A stretch of DNA of 64,000 nt, from assembly GCA_934281605.1 (NCBI GenBank), contig CAKQXD010000011.1:1-64000 (forward strand), written 5' to 3'. Within the stretch, counting starts at the first letter, position 1, and every line of letters begins with the position of its first letter. Made by a program: the position numbers and the translations under genes. Positions 25,416 through 33,490 of this stretch are shown in pieces. Source of the stretch: an uncultured Clostridia bacterium (GTDB taxonomy: Bacteria; Bacillota; Clostridia; Peptostreptococcales; Anaerovoracaceae). The notes under the pieces were generated by a model, which saw only the letters and a list, made by a program, of their open reading frames with translations, was not told where the DNA came from and did not search any database.

Positions 25416-26732
25416 ATGGGTGTTAAGGTTGCTAAATTTGGAGGCTCTTCTGTAGCGGACGCGCTGCAGATCGGCAAGATCAAGAATATTATCGAAAACG
25501 ATGCGGATATCCACTACGTGGTGGTATCCGCACCGGGCAAGCGTTTTTCGGACGACAGCAAGGTGACGGATCTTCTGTATCTCTGCAAAGCCCACATCGA
25601 GCATAATCTGCCGTATCAGCAGATTTTTCAGGTGATCTGCGACCGCTTCATGGCGGTAGAGGTAAACCTGGGAGTCAGCGTGGGTCTCAAAGAGGAATTT
25701 GAAGAGATTCGCAAGAATCTGGAAGCAGGCGCTTCTGCGGACTACATCGCAAGCCGCGGCGAGCATCTGAACGCCATGCTGATCGCCGCATATTTGGGTT
25801 TTGATTTCGTGGACTCTTCCCGCATCATCCGATTCGATGAAAAGGGCAGATTCATGGAAGATCTGACCAACAAGGAAATCGCAGAAGAACTGAAAAAACA
25901 TGAAAAAGCCGTGATCCCGGGTTTCTACGGGGCGAGAGTGGACGGTACCATCAAGACATTCTCCCGCGGCGGATCCGATATCACTGGTGCACTGGTGGCG
26001 AGAGCCGTAGGCGCAGACGTATATGAAAACTGGACCGACGTGTCCGGCTTCCTGATGGCAGATCCGCGGATCGTCGATGATCCGAAGCCGATCAGCACTG
26101 TTTCCTACAAGGAACTGCGCGAGTTGTCCTACATGGGCGCATCGGTGCTTCATGAAGACGCGATCTACCCGGCTCGTATTGCTAATATTCCGATCAATAT
26201 CAGAAACACCAACGAACCGGAAAATCCGGGCACTATGATCACTGCCGAACCGGCTAAGCTGGAGGAAGGCCAGATCATCGCAGGGATCGCTGGAAGCAAG
26301 GACTTTACGGTAATCACCATGTACAAGGCTCTGCTCAGCAGCGAAAGAGGATTTATCCGTAAGATGTCCGGCGTACTGGAAGATTTCGATATTCCGATCG
26401 AGCACATCCCAAGCGGCGTTGACACCCTGTCCGTTGTTATCTCCAACAAGCAGCTGGGCGGAAAGCTGGAAGATATCCTGGATGAATTCGAACGTCAGCT
26501 GAAACCTGATCATATGGAAGTTTCCGATGATATCGCTCTGATCGCTACGGTAGGTGCCGGCATGTCGCTGCGTACAGGAGTTTCTGCAAAGCTCTTTACA
26601 GCGCTGGCTGAGGAAAAGGTCAACATCCGTATGATCGACCAGGGATCCAGTGAGATGAACATCATCGTTGGCGTAGAAAACAGAGACTTTGAGAAAGCCA
26701 TCAAGGCGATTTACGGTGCCTTTGTTTCCTAG
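25416..26732 (+). CDS. Aspartate kinase
   Basis: 438 residues, monofunctional. The amino-acid kinase domain starts with VAKFGGSSVADA (nucleotide-binding loop) and contains FSRGGSDITGALVA (aspartate/ATP site). Two ACT domains follow (about 300-438; VITMYKALLSSERGFIRK and ALIATVGAGMSLRTG), for feedback by lysine or threonine. It phosphorylates aspartate, the first step to lysine, threonine and methionine. Co-transcription with metK under the SAM riboswitch shows that here aspartate flow is tied to the methionine/SAM branch. AAGGAGAT precedes the ATG. Confidence 0.95.
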   Translation: MGVKVAKFGGSSVADALQIGKIKNIIENDADIHYVVVSAPGKRFSDDSKVTDLLYLCKAHIEHNLPYQQIFQVICDRFMAVEVNLGVSVGLKEEFEEIRKNLEAGASADYIASRGEHLNAMLIAAYLGFDFVDSSRIIRFDEKGRFMEDLTNKEIAEELKKHEKAVIPGFYGARVDGTIKTFSRGGSDITGALVARAVGADVYENWTDVSGFLMADPRIVDDPKPISTVSYKELRELSYMGASVLHEDAIYPARIANIPINIRNTNEPENPGTMITAEPAKLEEGQIIAGIAGSKDFTVITMYKALLSSERGFIRKMSGVLEDFDIPIEHIPSGVDTLSVVISNKQLGGKLEDILDEFERQLKPDHMEVSDDIALIATVGAGMSLRTGVSAKLFTALAEEKVNIRMIDQGSSEMNIIVGVENRDFEKAIKAIYGAFVS

Positions 26733-26743
26733 CCAGGAATGGG

Positions 26744-27721
26744 GTGGTTGAGTTGTTGAAGGAATTGATTTTGATCTGTTACCTGCTGTGCATCATCCTG
26801 AGCGTATCGGGACTGACCATCGCACTGCTGGTAAATCGAAAAAATAAGAAGGGGATCAGCAAGAACCTGGCCTTTTTTCTGATCGGCATCCTGGTGATCT
26901 GCTGCTACGATATGGCGATCTACTACAGCGACTACGTGCTGGGTGTGCTCAGCAATTTAAAAGTTCTGCGTATCGGAAACTGTCTGATCGCAGGGACCAT
27001 GTATCTGTGGATCGACCTGCAGGACCGGATCATCAAGCGGGAAGCCCTGTCCATGCTGGATAAGCTGGTAAAAAGGTATCAGGTGTTCTATATGGCTCTC
27101 TGGCTGGTGCTGACCTTCGCGTTGAGTATCGAGCAGTTCTACGCCTTGAAATGGCTGCTGCTTGCGACGGATATCACGCTGATCATCGCGTCGATTACTG
27201 TCTCGGTGGGGCATATCATCTATGCCTCCACCGCAGGCAAAAAAGAAGCGCTTTACTATATCATCGTCGTGACCACTATGGTCATCTGGAACTACATCGC
27301 CTATTTCTGGGGAGAAACTTCCGTGTACTGGGGCAACAGCCGCTTCATCCGGGAGCCGCTGGACCTGACGGTGGTATTCTGGCTGGGAATCAGCCTGGTG
27401 ACCATGTTCTACGAATACAAGATGGACTTCGTTCCTGCGTTCTTCAGCAAAGAACCGGAAGAAGAAAAGCACAAAAAAAATCTGCAGGAACGAATCGAAG
27501 AGGTTTGCGTAGAGTATAAGCTGACGCCGCGTGAGAAAGAGTTCATCGAACTGATCTACAGCGGCAAAAGCAACAAGGAGATCGCAGAGATTCTGTTCCT
27601 GTCAGAAAGTACAGTGAAAACACATATCTATAATATTTTCAGAAAGATGGATGTAAAGAGCCGTGTCGGCGTGATTTACATCGTAAATGAAGAAGACGAA
27701 AATGAATTGCCGCGGCGCTAA
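26744..27721 (+). CDS. Membrane-bound LuxR-family regulator (7-TM type)
   Basis: 326 residues from GTG; AGGAATGG lies just upstream, and nearby TTG codons are alternatives. About seven hydrophobic segments fill residues 5-225 (7TM-like sensor). A charged linker (EEEKHKKNLQERIEE) leads to a C-terminal GerE HTH (about 255-315: LTPREKEFIELIYSGKSNKE, IAEILFLSESTVKTHIYN). It is a one-component membrane sensor; signal and targets are unknown. It begins 12 nt after the aspartate kinase gene and may be read from the same SAM-controlled transcript, which would be an odd pairing. Confidence 0.85.
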   Translation: MVELLKELILICYLLCIILSVSGLTIALLVNRKNKKGISKNLAFFLIGILVICCYDMAIYYSDYVLGVLSNLKVLRIGNCLIAGTMYLWIDLQDRIIKREALSMLDKLVKRYQVFYMALWLVLTFALSIEQFYALKWLLLATDITLIIASITVSVGHIIYASTAGKKEALYYIIVVTTMVIWNYIAYFWGETSVYWGNSRFIREPLDLTVVFWLGISLVTMFYEYKMDFVPAFFSKEPEEEKHKKNLQERIEEVCVEYKLTPREKEFIELIYSGKSNKEIAEILFLSESTVKTHIYNIFRKMDVKSRVGVIYIVNEEDENELPRR

Positions 27722-27744
27722 GCAGCTGCGGCAATTATTTTTTT
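27705..27744. terminator. Terminator overlapping two convergent gene ends
   Basis: AATTGCCGC (27705-27713) and GCGGCAATT (27728-27736) form a perfect stem followed by A and seven T. It overlaps the last codons of both the LuxR gene and the minus-strand TM2 gene. Confidence 0.88.
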
Positions 27745-28026
27745 ATAATTCGTTTCTTTCGTCATGATCACGCTGTAACCCAGATCGGCAACCCACCATA
27801 CGCCGAATGTCAGCAGGCAGAGGATCAGTTTGCAGGCGAATACGCCGACGCCGCCCTGATACAGTCTGTCGATACCGATAACGCCCAGGAAAATGGATAA
27901 TACCAGAGCGATCATAGGGTTTTTAAAGGAAACCTTGTTCAGCAGCTGGCTGTCGTTTTCCATGAGGGCCTGCACTTCTTCCACGTGCGCTTTTCCTATG
28001 TACTTTGCAAGAGTTTTTTCATCCAT
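27718..28026 (-). CDS. TM2-domain membrane protein
   Basis: 102 residues from the ATG preceded by AAGGAGG at 9-nt spacing; a longer frame upstream runs through that site. The N-terminal 45 residues are soluble and helical (KTLAKYIGKAHVEEVQALM). The TM2 domain follows: two membrane helices with the family turn LGVIGIDRLYQGGVGVFACKL and a Trp-rich second helix (FGVWWVADL). TM2 proteins are small membrane proteins of unclear role. Confidence 0.85.
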   Translation of the reverse strand: MDEKTLAKYIGKAHVEEVQALMENDSQLLNKVSFKNPMIALVLSIFLGVIGIDRLYQGGVGVFACKLILCLLTFGVWWVADLGYSVIMTKETNYKKIIAAAA

Positions 28027-28321
28027 TGATTTAGTCCTCCTTAAAATGATGTCTAACAACTTAACTGGGAAGATTCTATCAAAGATAAAAATACGCGTAA
28101 CTCCGTCATCAGTCGTATTTCTCGCAGGATGATCTACGAAAAAAGGGTGAGATCATCTAGTACCGGAAGTATTAGAAGCTTATTTTTTCAAGGGAAAGAG
28201 CCCTAAACCCGTATTCAGTGTTTCTTTTTATGGAAGAATCAGGTATACTATAAGTTACTGATTTAGAAGAATGGGTCTGCAAAGATTCTGCAGGCGCACG
28301 CAGGGGAGGAAAGGATTTTTT
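28027..28321. other. Divergent intergenic region with hairpins
   Basis: No gene. GATGATCT (28128-28135) and AGATCATC (28150-28157) form a perfect hairpin without a T run, and AATACG/CGTATT (28090-28118) another. TATACT at 28244-28249 is a likely -10 box for the CorC-like gene, with only a weak -35. One CTGCAAAG octamer lies at 28277-28284, outside any coding frame. Confidence 0.5.
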
Positions 28322-29593
28322 ATGAGCAGTGAAATGGCTTTTAATATTGCCGTAGTGGTAGTTCTGATTTTATTTTCAGCCTATTTCTCGGCAACGGAGA
28401 CTGCATTTACCTCGGCCAACCGGATCCGTATGAAAAATATGGCCGGCGACGGAGATAAAAAAGCGGAGCGGGTGCTCCGTCTGCTCTCAGATTACGATAA
28501 GCTGCTGACCACTATTCTGGTGGGAAACAACATTGTCAATATCGGCGTTACCGCATTCGTGACGGTGATCTGCGTCGATCTGTTCGGCGCCAAGGGTCCG
28601 ACCATCGCGACTCTTTTCGTAGCGGTTGTAGTGCTGCTGTTCGGGGAGATCACTCCGAAAAGTGCTGCAAAGGAGAAGGCTGAGGCTTTTTCCATGTTTT
28701 CGGCGCCGTTTGTCGTCTTTCTTACTACGATTTTAACACCTGTTAACTTTCTCTTCACAAAATGGAAACAATTGATTGCTAAAATATTTAAGTTCCATGA
28801 GAGCGAAGGCATCAGCGAGGATGAACTGATGATCATGGTGGAAGAAGCAGAAGAAAGCGGAGGTGTTTCCAGAGAGCACGGCAAGCTGATCGAAAACGCG
28901 ATTGAGTTCGATCATTTGACGGCTGAAGATGTCATGACGCCGCGGCCGAAGATCGAGGCGGTGGAGATGGACTGCCCGCTGGACGAGCTGGCGGGCATCT
29001 TCCGCAGGACGGGACTTTCCCGCCTGCCTGTCTATGAAGAGGATATCGACAGGATCATCGGCGTGATCAACCAGAAGGACTTTCACAATTATCTGGCGTG
29101 GACAGGCAAGAACCTGGCGGACTATGTGATGCCGGTAGCTTTCGTCAGCACGTCGATGCGTGTTCCGGATCTTCTGCGGAAGATGCAGCAGATGAAGCTC
29201 CATATGGCCATCGTCATCGACGAATACGGCGGGACGGAAGGCCTCGTGACCATGGAGGATATTATAGAAGAACTGGTAGGAGAGATCTTCGACGAACACG
29301 ATGTGGTCATCACCCAGGACATCATGCCTTTGCAGAACGGAAGCTTCCGCATCAAGGGAGACTCCAATATCAGCAAGATGTTCGACTACTTCGATATCGA
29401 GGAGGAAGTGCAGGAGGCCAATACGGTAAACGGCTGGGTGGTGATGCAGCTTGACCGGCTGCCTCATAAAGGAGATCAGTTTACAACGATCGTGGACGGA
29501 AAACGACTGTCTGTTAAAGTGACGAAAGCCGACGACAGGCGGGCGAAAGAAATAAATTTGACGGTAGAGGAAGTACAGGAAGAAGATTTATGA
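28322..29593 (+). CDS. HlyC/CorC-family CNNM-type membrane protein
   Basis: 423 residues from the ATG with GGAGGAAAGGA upstream. DUF21 (CNNM) membrane domain with about four helices (1-190; SATETAFTSANRIRMKNMA is typical), a CBS-domain pair (about 205-330; MTPRPKIEAVEMDCPLDEL and AIVIDEYGGTEGLVTMEDI), and a C-terminal CorC_HlyC domain (340-420). The family is linked to magnesium or cobalt efflux and was earlier labelled hemolysin. It sits 21 nt upstream of secA, so the two may be co-transcribed. Confidence 0.92.
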   Translation: MSSEMAFNIAVVVVLILFSAYFSATETAFTSANRIRMKNMAGDGDKKAERVLRLLSDYDKLLTTILVGNNIVNIGVTAFVTVICVDLFGAKGPTIATLFVAVVVLLFGEITPKSAAKEKAEAFSMFSAPFVVFLTTILTPVNFLFTKWKQLIAKIFKFHESEGISEDELMIMVEEAEESGGVSREHGKLIENAIEFDHLTAEDVMTPRPKIEAVEMDCPLDELAGIFRRTGLSRLPVYEEDIDRIIGVINQKDFHNYLAWTGKNLADYVMPVAFVSTSMRVPDLLRKMQQMKLHMAIVIDEYGGTEGLVTMEDIIEELVGEIFDEHDVVITQDIMPLQNGSFRIKGDSNISKMFDYFDIEEEVQEANTVNGWVVMQLDRLPHKGDQFTTIVDGKRLSVKVTKADDRRAKEINLTVEEVQEEDL

Positions 29594-29614
29594 TTCCAGA
29601 AAGGGGAACGATAG

Positions 29615-32371
29615 ATGAGTCTTATGGAAAAAATCTTTGGAGACCTGAATGAAAAGGAAGTAAAAAAAGTCTCCAAAATCGCAGACAAGGTCATGGCATA
29701 TGATGCAGAATATCAGAAACTGACCGACCAGGAACTGCGAGACAAGACAGAAGAATTCAAGAAACGGATCCGGGAGGGAGAAACCCTGGACGCTATTTTG
29801 CCGGAGGCCTTTGCAGTATGCAGAGAGGGCGCATGGAGAAGCCTGGGTATGAAGCACTTCTACGTGCAGGTCATCGGCGGGATCGTGCTCCATCAGGGGC
29901 GAATCTCCGAGATGAAAACCGGTGAAGGTAAAACTCTGGTGGCGACGCTGCCGGCATACCTCAACGCGTTGGAGGGCAAGGGCGTCCACGTTGTTACGGT
30001 CAACGACTACCTGGCCAAGCGAGACATGGAATGGATGGGCAAGCTCTATACATTCCTGGGTCTTACGGTAGGCTGTGTCATCCACGGCATCACCGAGGAA
30101 GAGCGGCGGGCTGCCTACCAGGCGGACATTACCTACGGAACCAATAATGAATACGGCTTCGACTATCTGCGGGACAACATGGTGATCTACAAGGAAGAAA
30201 TGATGCAGAGGGAACTCAACTACGCCATCATCGACGAAGTGGACTCCATCCTCATCGATGAAGCCAGAACGCCGCTGATCATTTCCGGTAAAGGCGACAA
30301 GTCCACCGATATGTATACGAAGGCGGACGGTTTTGTGCGGACGCTGAAAAAGGACGACGACTTTACCATCGAGGAAAAGGACAAGCAGATCTCCCTGACA
30401 GACGAAGGTGTGGCAAAGTGCGAAAAATACTTTGACGTAGAGAACTTCTCCGATCCGGAAAACATGGAGATCAACCACCACGTGCTGCAGGCGCTGAAAG
30501 CGCGCAACATGATGAAGCGGGACGTGGACTACATCGTAAAAGACGGTGAGATCATCATCATCGATGAATTTACAGGACGTATGATGTTCGGCAGAAGATA
30601 CAGCGACGGACTGCACCAGGCCATCGAAGCCAAGGAGCACGTATTAGTCCGCTCCGAGTCGAAAACCCTGGCGACCATCACTTTGCAGAACTACTTCCGT
30701 ATGTACCAGAAGCTGTCCGGCATGACCGGTACCGCCAAAACGGAAGAAGGAGAATTCCGCGACATCTACAACATGGACGTTGTGGTGATCCCGACCAACA
30801 AGCCGGTGGTTCGTAACGACCTGAAAGACGCCGTATACGCCACGGAGCATGGCAAGTATAAATCCATCGTGGACGCGGTGGCGGAAGCGCATGAAAAGGG
30901 ACAGCCGGTGCTGGTAGGTACCATTTCCATCGAGAAATCCGAGCTGATCGCCAACATGCTCCGCAAGAGAGGTATCAAGGACTTCAATATACTGAATGCG
31001 AAACATCATGAGAAGGAAGCGCAGATCATCGCGCAGGCCGGTCGTCTGGGCGCTATCACCATCGCTACCAATATGGCAGGTAGAGGTACCGACATCATCC
31101 TGGGTGGAAACCCGGAATTCGAAGCCAAGAAGGCCATGGAGCAGGAAGGCTATGATGAAGATGCCATCGCGTTCGCAACCAGTTTTGTCCAGAGCGATGA
31201 TGCGGAGCTGCTGCAGGCGCGCAAGCGGTTCAATGAACTTCACGAACAGTTCAAGGAAGAGCGACGCGAGGAGCAGGAACAGGTACGTGAGCTGGGAGGA
31301 CTGTTTATCGTCGGCACAGAGCGTCATGAATCCAGACGTATCGACAACCAGCTGCGAGGCCGTTCCGGAAGACAGGGCGACCCGGGTCAGACCCAGTTCT
31401 GCATCTCCATGGAAGACGACCTGATGCGTCTGTTCGGCGGTGAGCGGATGCAGGCCATCGTACAGCGTCTCGGAGTAGAAGAAGACGAAGCCATTGAATC
31501 CGGCGTGGTAACGCGCCAGATCGAAAATGCGCAGAAAAAGGTGGAAGGCAAGAACTTTTCCATTCGTAAATACGTCCTCCAGTACGACAACGTTATGAAC
31601 AAACAGCGTGAGATCATCTACGGTGAACGTAAGAAGGTTCTCTTTGGCGAAGACCTGACGGAAGATCTGGAATCCATGACTCACGAGCTGATCGACAACG
31701 TGGCGGACCCGATCGTCATGGCGTCCAAGTACCCGGAGGAATGGGACTTTGAAAGTCTGAACAAGGGGCTGAAAAAGATCACGCCGGCATTTGAAGATCT
31801 GGTATTCGATGAAGAGACCCTGGCGGACATGGACGCTGACAGTCTGAAGGCAGGTCTTTATGAAGACTTTGCAGAACTTTACAAGGCGAAAGAAGAAGAA
31901 ATCGGTGCAGACAAGCTGAGAGAAGTAGAGCGGATGATCCTGATCCGTGTCGTAGACAACAAGTGGATGGATCACATCGACGCCATGGATCAGTTAAAGA
32001 GCGGGATCGGCCTGCGCGGTCTGGGCGGACAGGATCCGGCTGCAGCCTATGCACAGGAAGGCTTCGACATGTTCGAAATGATGATCAATTCCATCAAGGA
32101 AGAGTTCGTCAAGTTCTGCTACAACGTTACGGTACAGACCACAACTCAGCGTAGAAACGTTATGGGCAGCGGCGAAGGGCACAAGGACGAGTTCTCTGAG
32201 GATCAGCTGGAAGCAGGCGGCGGACAGCAGGTTCCGGGTGAGACAGCCGTGCCGAAGCGGGAGCACAAGCAGGAAACCGTTAGAAGAGACGCTCCGAAAG
32301 TCGGAAGAAACGATCCGTGTCCGTGTGGAAGCGGTAAGAAATACAAGCACTGCTGCGGCAGAAATCAGTAA
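29615..32371 (+). CDS. secA: Preprotein translocase ATPase SecA
   Basis: 918 residues, full length. The DEAD motor has Walker A MKTGEGKTLVA and the DEAD-like box IIDEVDSILIDEART. The preprotein crosslinking domain, second nucleotide fold (NMAGRGTDIILGG) and scaffold are present. The C-terminal zinc-binding SEC-C tail CPCGSGKKYKHCCG is intact. SecA drives post-translational export through SecYEG. AAAGGGGAACG precedes the ATG. prfB follows 13 nt after its stop, the common secA-prfB order in Firmicutes. Confidence 0.98.
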   Translation: MSLMEKIFGDLNEKEVKKVSKIADKVMAYDAEYQKLTDQELRDKTEEFKKRIREGETLDAILPEAFAVCREGAWRSLGMKHFYVQVIGGIVLHQGRISEMKTGEGKTLVATLPAYLNALEGKGVHVVTVNDYLAKRDMEWMGKLYTFLGLTVGCVIHGITEEERRAAYQADITYGTNNEYGFDYLRDNMVIYKEEMMQRELNYAIIDEVDSILIDEARTPLIISGKGDKSTDMYTKADGFVRTLKKDDDFTIEEKDKQISLTDEGVAKCEKYFDVENFSDPENMEINHHVLQALKARNMMKRDVDYIVKDGEIIIIDEFTGRMMFGRRYSDGLHQAIEAKEHVLVRSESKTLATITLQNYFRMYQKLSGMTGTAKTEEGEFRDIYNMDVVVIPTNKPVVRNDLKDAVYATEHGKYKSIVDAVAEAHEKGQPVLVGTISIEKSELIANMLRKRGIKDFNILNAKHHEKEAQIIAQAGRLGAITIATNMAGRGTDIILGGNPEFEAKKAMEQEGYDEDAIAFATSFVQSDDAELLQARKRFNELHEQFKEERREEQEQVRELGGLFIVGTERHESRRIDNQLRGRSGRQGDPGQTQFCISMEDDLMRLFGGERMQAIVQRLGVEEDEAIESGVVTRQIENAQKKVEGKNFSIRKYVLQYDNVMNKQREIIYGERKKVLFGEDLTEDLESMTHELIDNVADPIVMASKYPEEWDFESLNKGLKKITPAFEDLVFDEETLADMDADSLKAGLYEDFAELYKAKEEEIGADKLREVERMILIRVVDNKWMDHIDAMDQLKSGIGLRGLGGQDPAAAYAQEGFDMFEMMINSIKEEFVKFCYNVTVQTTTQRRNVMGSGEGHKDEFSEDQLEAGGGQQVPGETAVPKREHKQETVRRDAPKVGRNDPCPCGSGKKYKHCCGRNQ

Positions 32372-32384
32372 AGGATGTGAATGT

Positions 32385-33483
32385 ATGCAGATCGATGAGA
32401 TCAAAGCACAGCTGCCTGCCTTGCAGAGCATGCTGAAAGAGGCAGGTGAGTCCCTTTGACCCGGCTGGGTTGAAGGAAAAGCTGACCTCAATCGAAGAGG
32501 AAATGAACAAGCCGAACTTTTGGGACGACCCCGAAAGCGCGCAGAAATACATGAAAGAAAAGAAGTCCATCGAGGGCAAGCTGGGCGAACTGGAGCATCT
32601 GGGCTCTCAGCTGGAAGACCTGGAGGTCCTGGTGGAGATGGCGGAAGAAGAGCCGGACGAATCCCTGACGGCGGAAGCCGCCGATTCCTGCAAAGAGATC
32701 TCGGACGCTTTAGAGGCGCTGAAACTGCGGACTTTGCTGGACGGCAAGTACGATCAGAACAACGCCATCGTGTCTGTTCATGCGGGAGCAGGCGGCACGG
32801 ACGCTCAGGACTGGGCGGAAATGCTGTTCCGTATGTACACCAGATGGTGTGAGAAAAAAGGATATAAATCAAAACTGATCGACATGCAGGAGGATACTGA
32901 GGGCGGCATCAAGAGCGCCACGCTGCTGGTGGAGGGTGAAAACGCCTATGGATATTTAAAAAATGAAAAGGGAGTCCACCGTCTGGTACGGATCTCCCCG
33001 TTTGACTCCTCCGGCAGAAGACATACGTCGTTCGCATCTCTGGACGTGATACCGGAAATCGACGAGGATTTAGATGTAGAAATCAATCCCGATGATCTGC
33101 GGATCGATACCTATCGTTCCAGCGGGGCGGGCGGACAGCACGTCAACAAGACGGATTCAGCCATCCGGATCACCCACCTGCCGACCAACATCGTCGTGAC
33201 CTGCCAGAACGAGCGGTCTCAGCACCAGAACAAGGATACAGCTATGAAGCTGCTGAAATCCAAGCTGCTGGAGCTAAAAGAACAGGAGCACAAAGAAAGT
33301 CTGGATGAGCTGAAGGGCGACTACAGCCAGATCACCTGGGGCAGTCAGATCCGGTCATACGTGTTCCATCCGTACACAATGGTCAAGGATCACCGGACGG
33401 GAGCCGAGGTGGGCAATGTCAATGCCGTGATGGACGGCGACCTGGATTACTTTATCAATGAAAAACTGAAGCAGAAGGAGTAG
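32385..33483 (+). CDS. prfB: Peptide chain release factor 2, programmed +1 frameshift
   Basis: The gene is split: codons 1-24 (32385-32456) end at an in-frame TGA (32457-32459), and the body continues in the +1 frame from GAC at 32458. The slippery CTT TGA C is conserved, and purine-rich AGGCAGGTGAG just upstream can act as the internal Shine-Dalgarno that stimulates slipping. The joined product is 365 residues, the RF2 norm. SPF (stop-codon recognition, in RISPFDSSG) and GGQ (peptide release, in SGAGGQHVNKTD) are intact. RF2 shortage at the UGA favours frameshifting, so the protein regulates itself. AAGGATG precedes the ATG. Confidence 0.96.
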
Positions 33484-33490
33484 CCATATT

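Noticed and set aside
28027..28321. Mg2+ riboswitch ahead of the CorC-like gene
   Set aside because: Two hairpins are present, but none of the conserved M-box sequence could be found and there is no terminator before the start codon.
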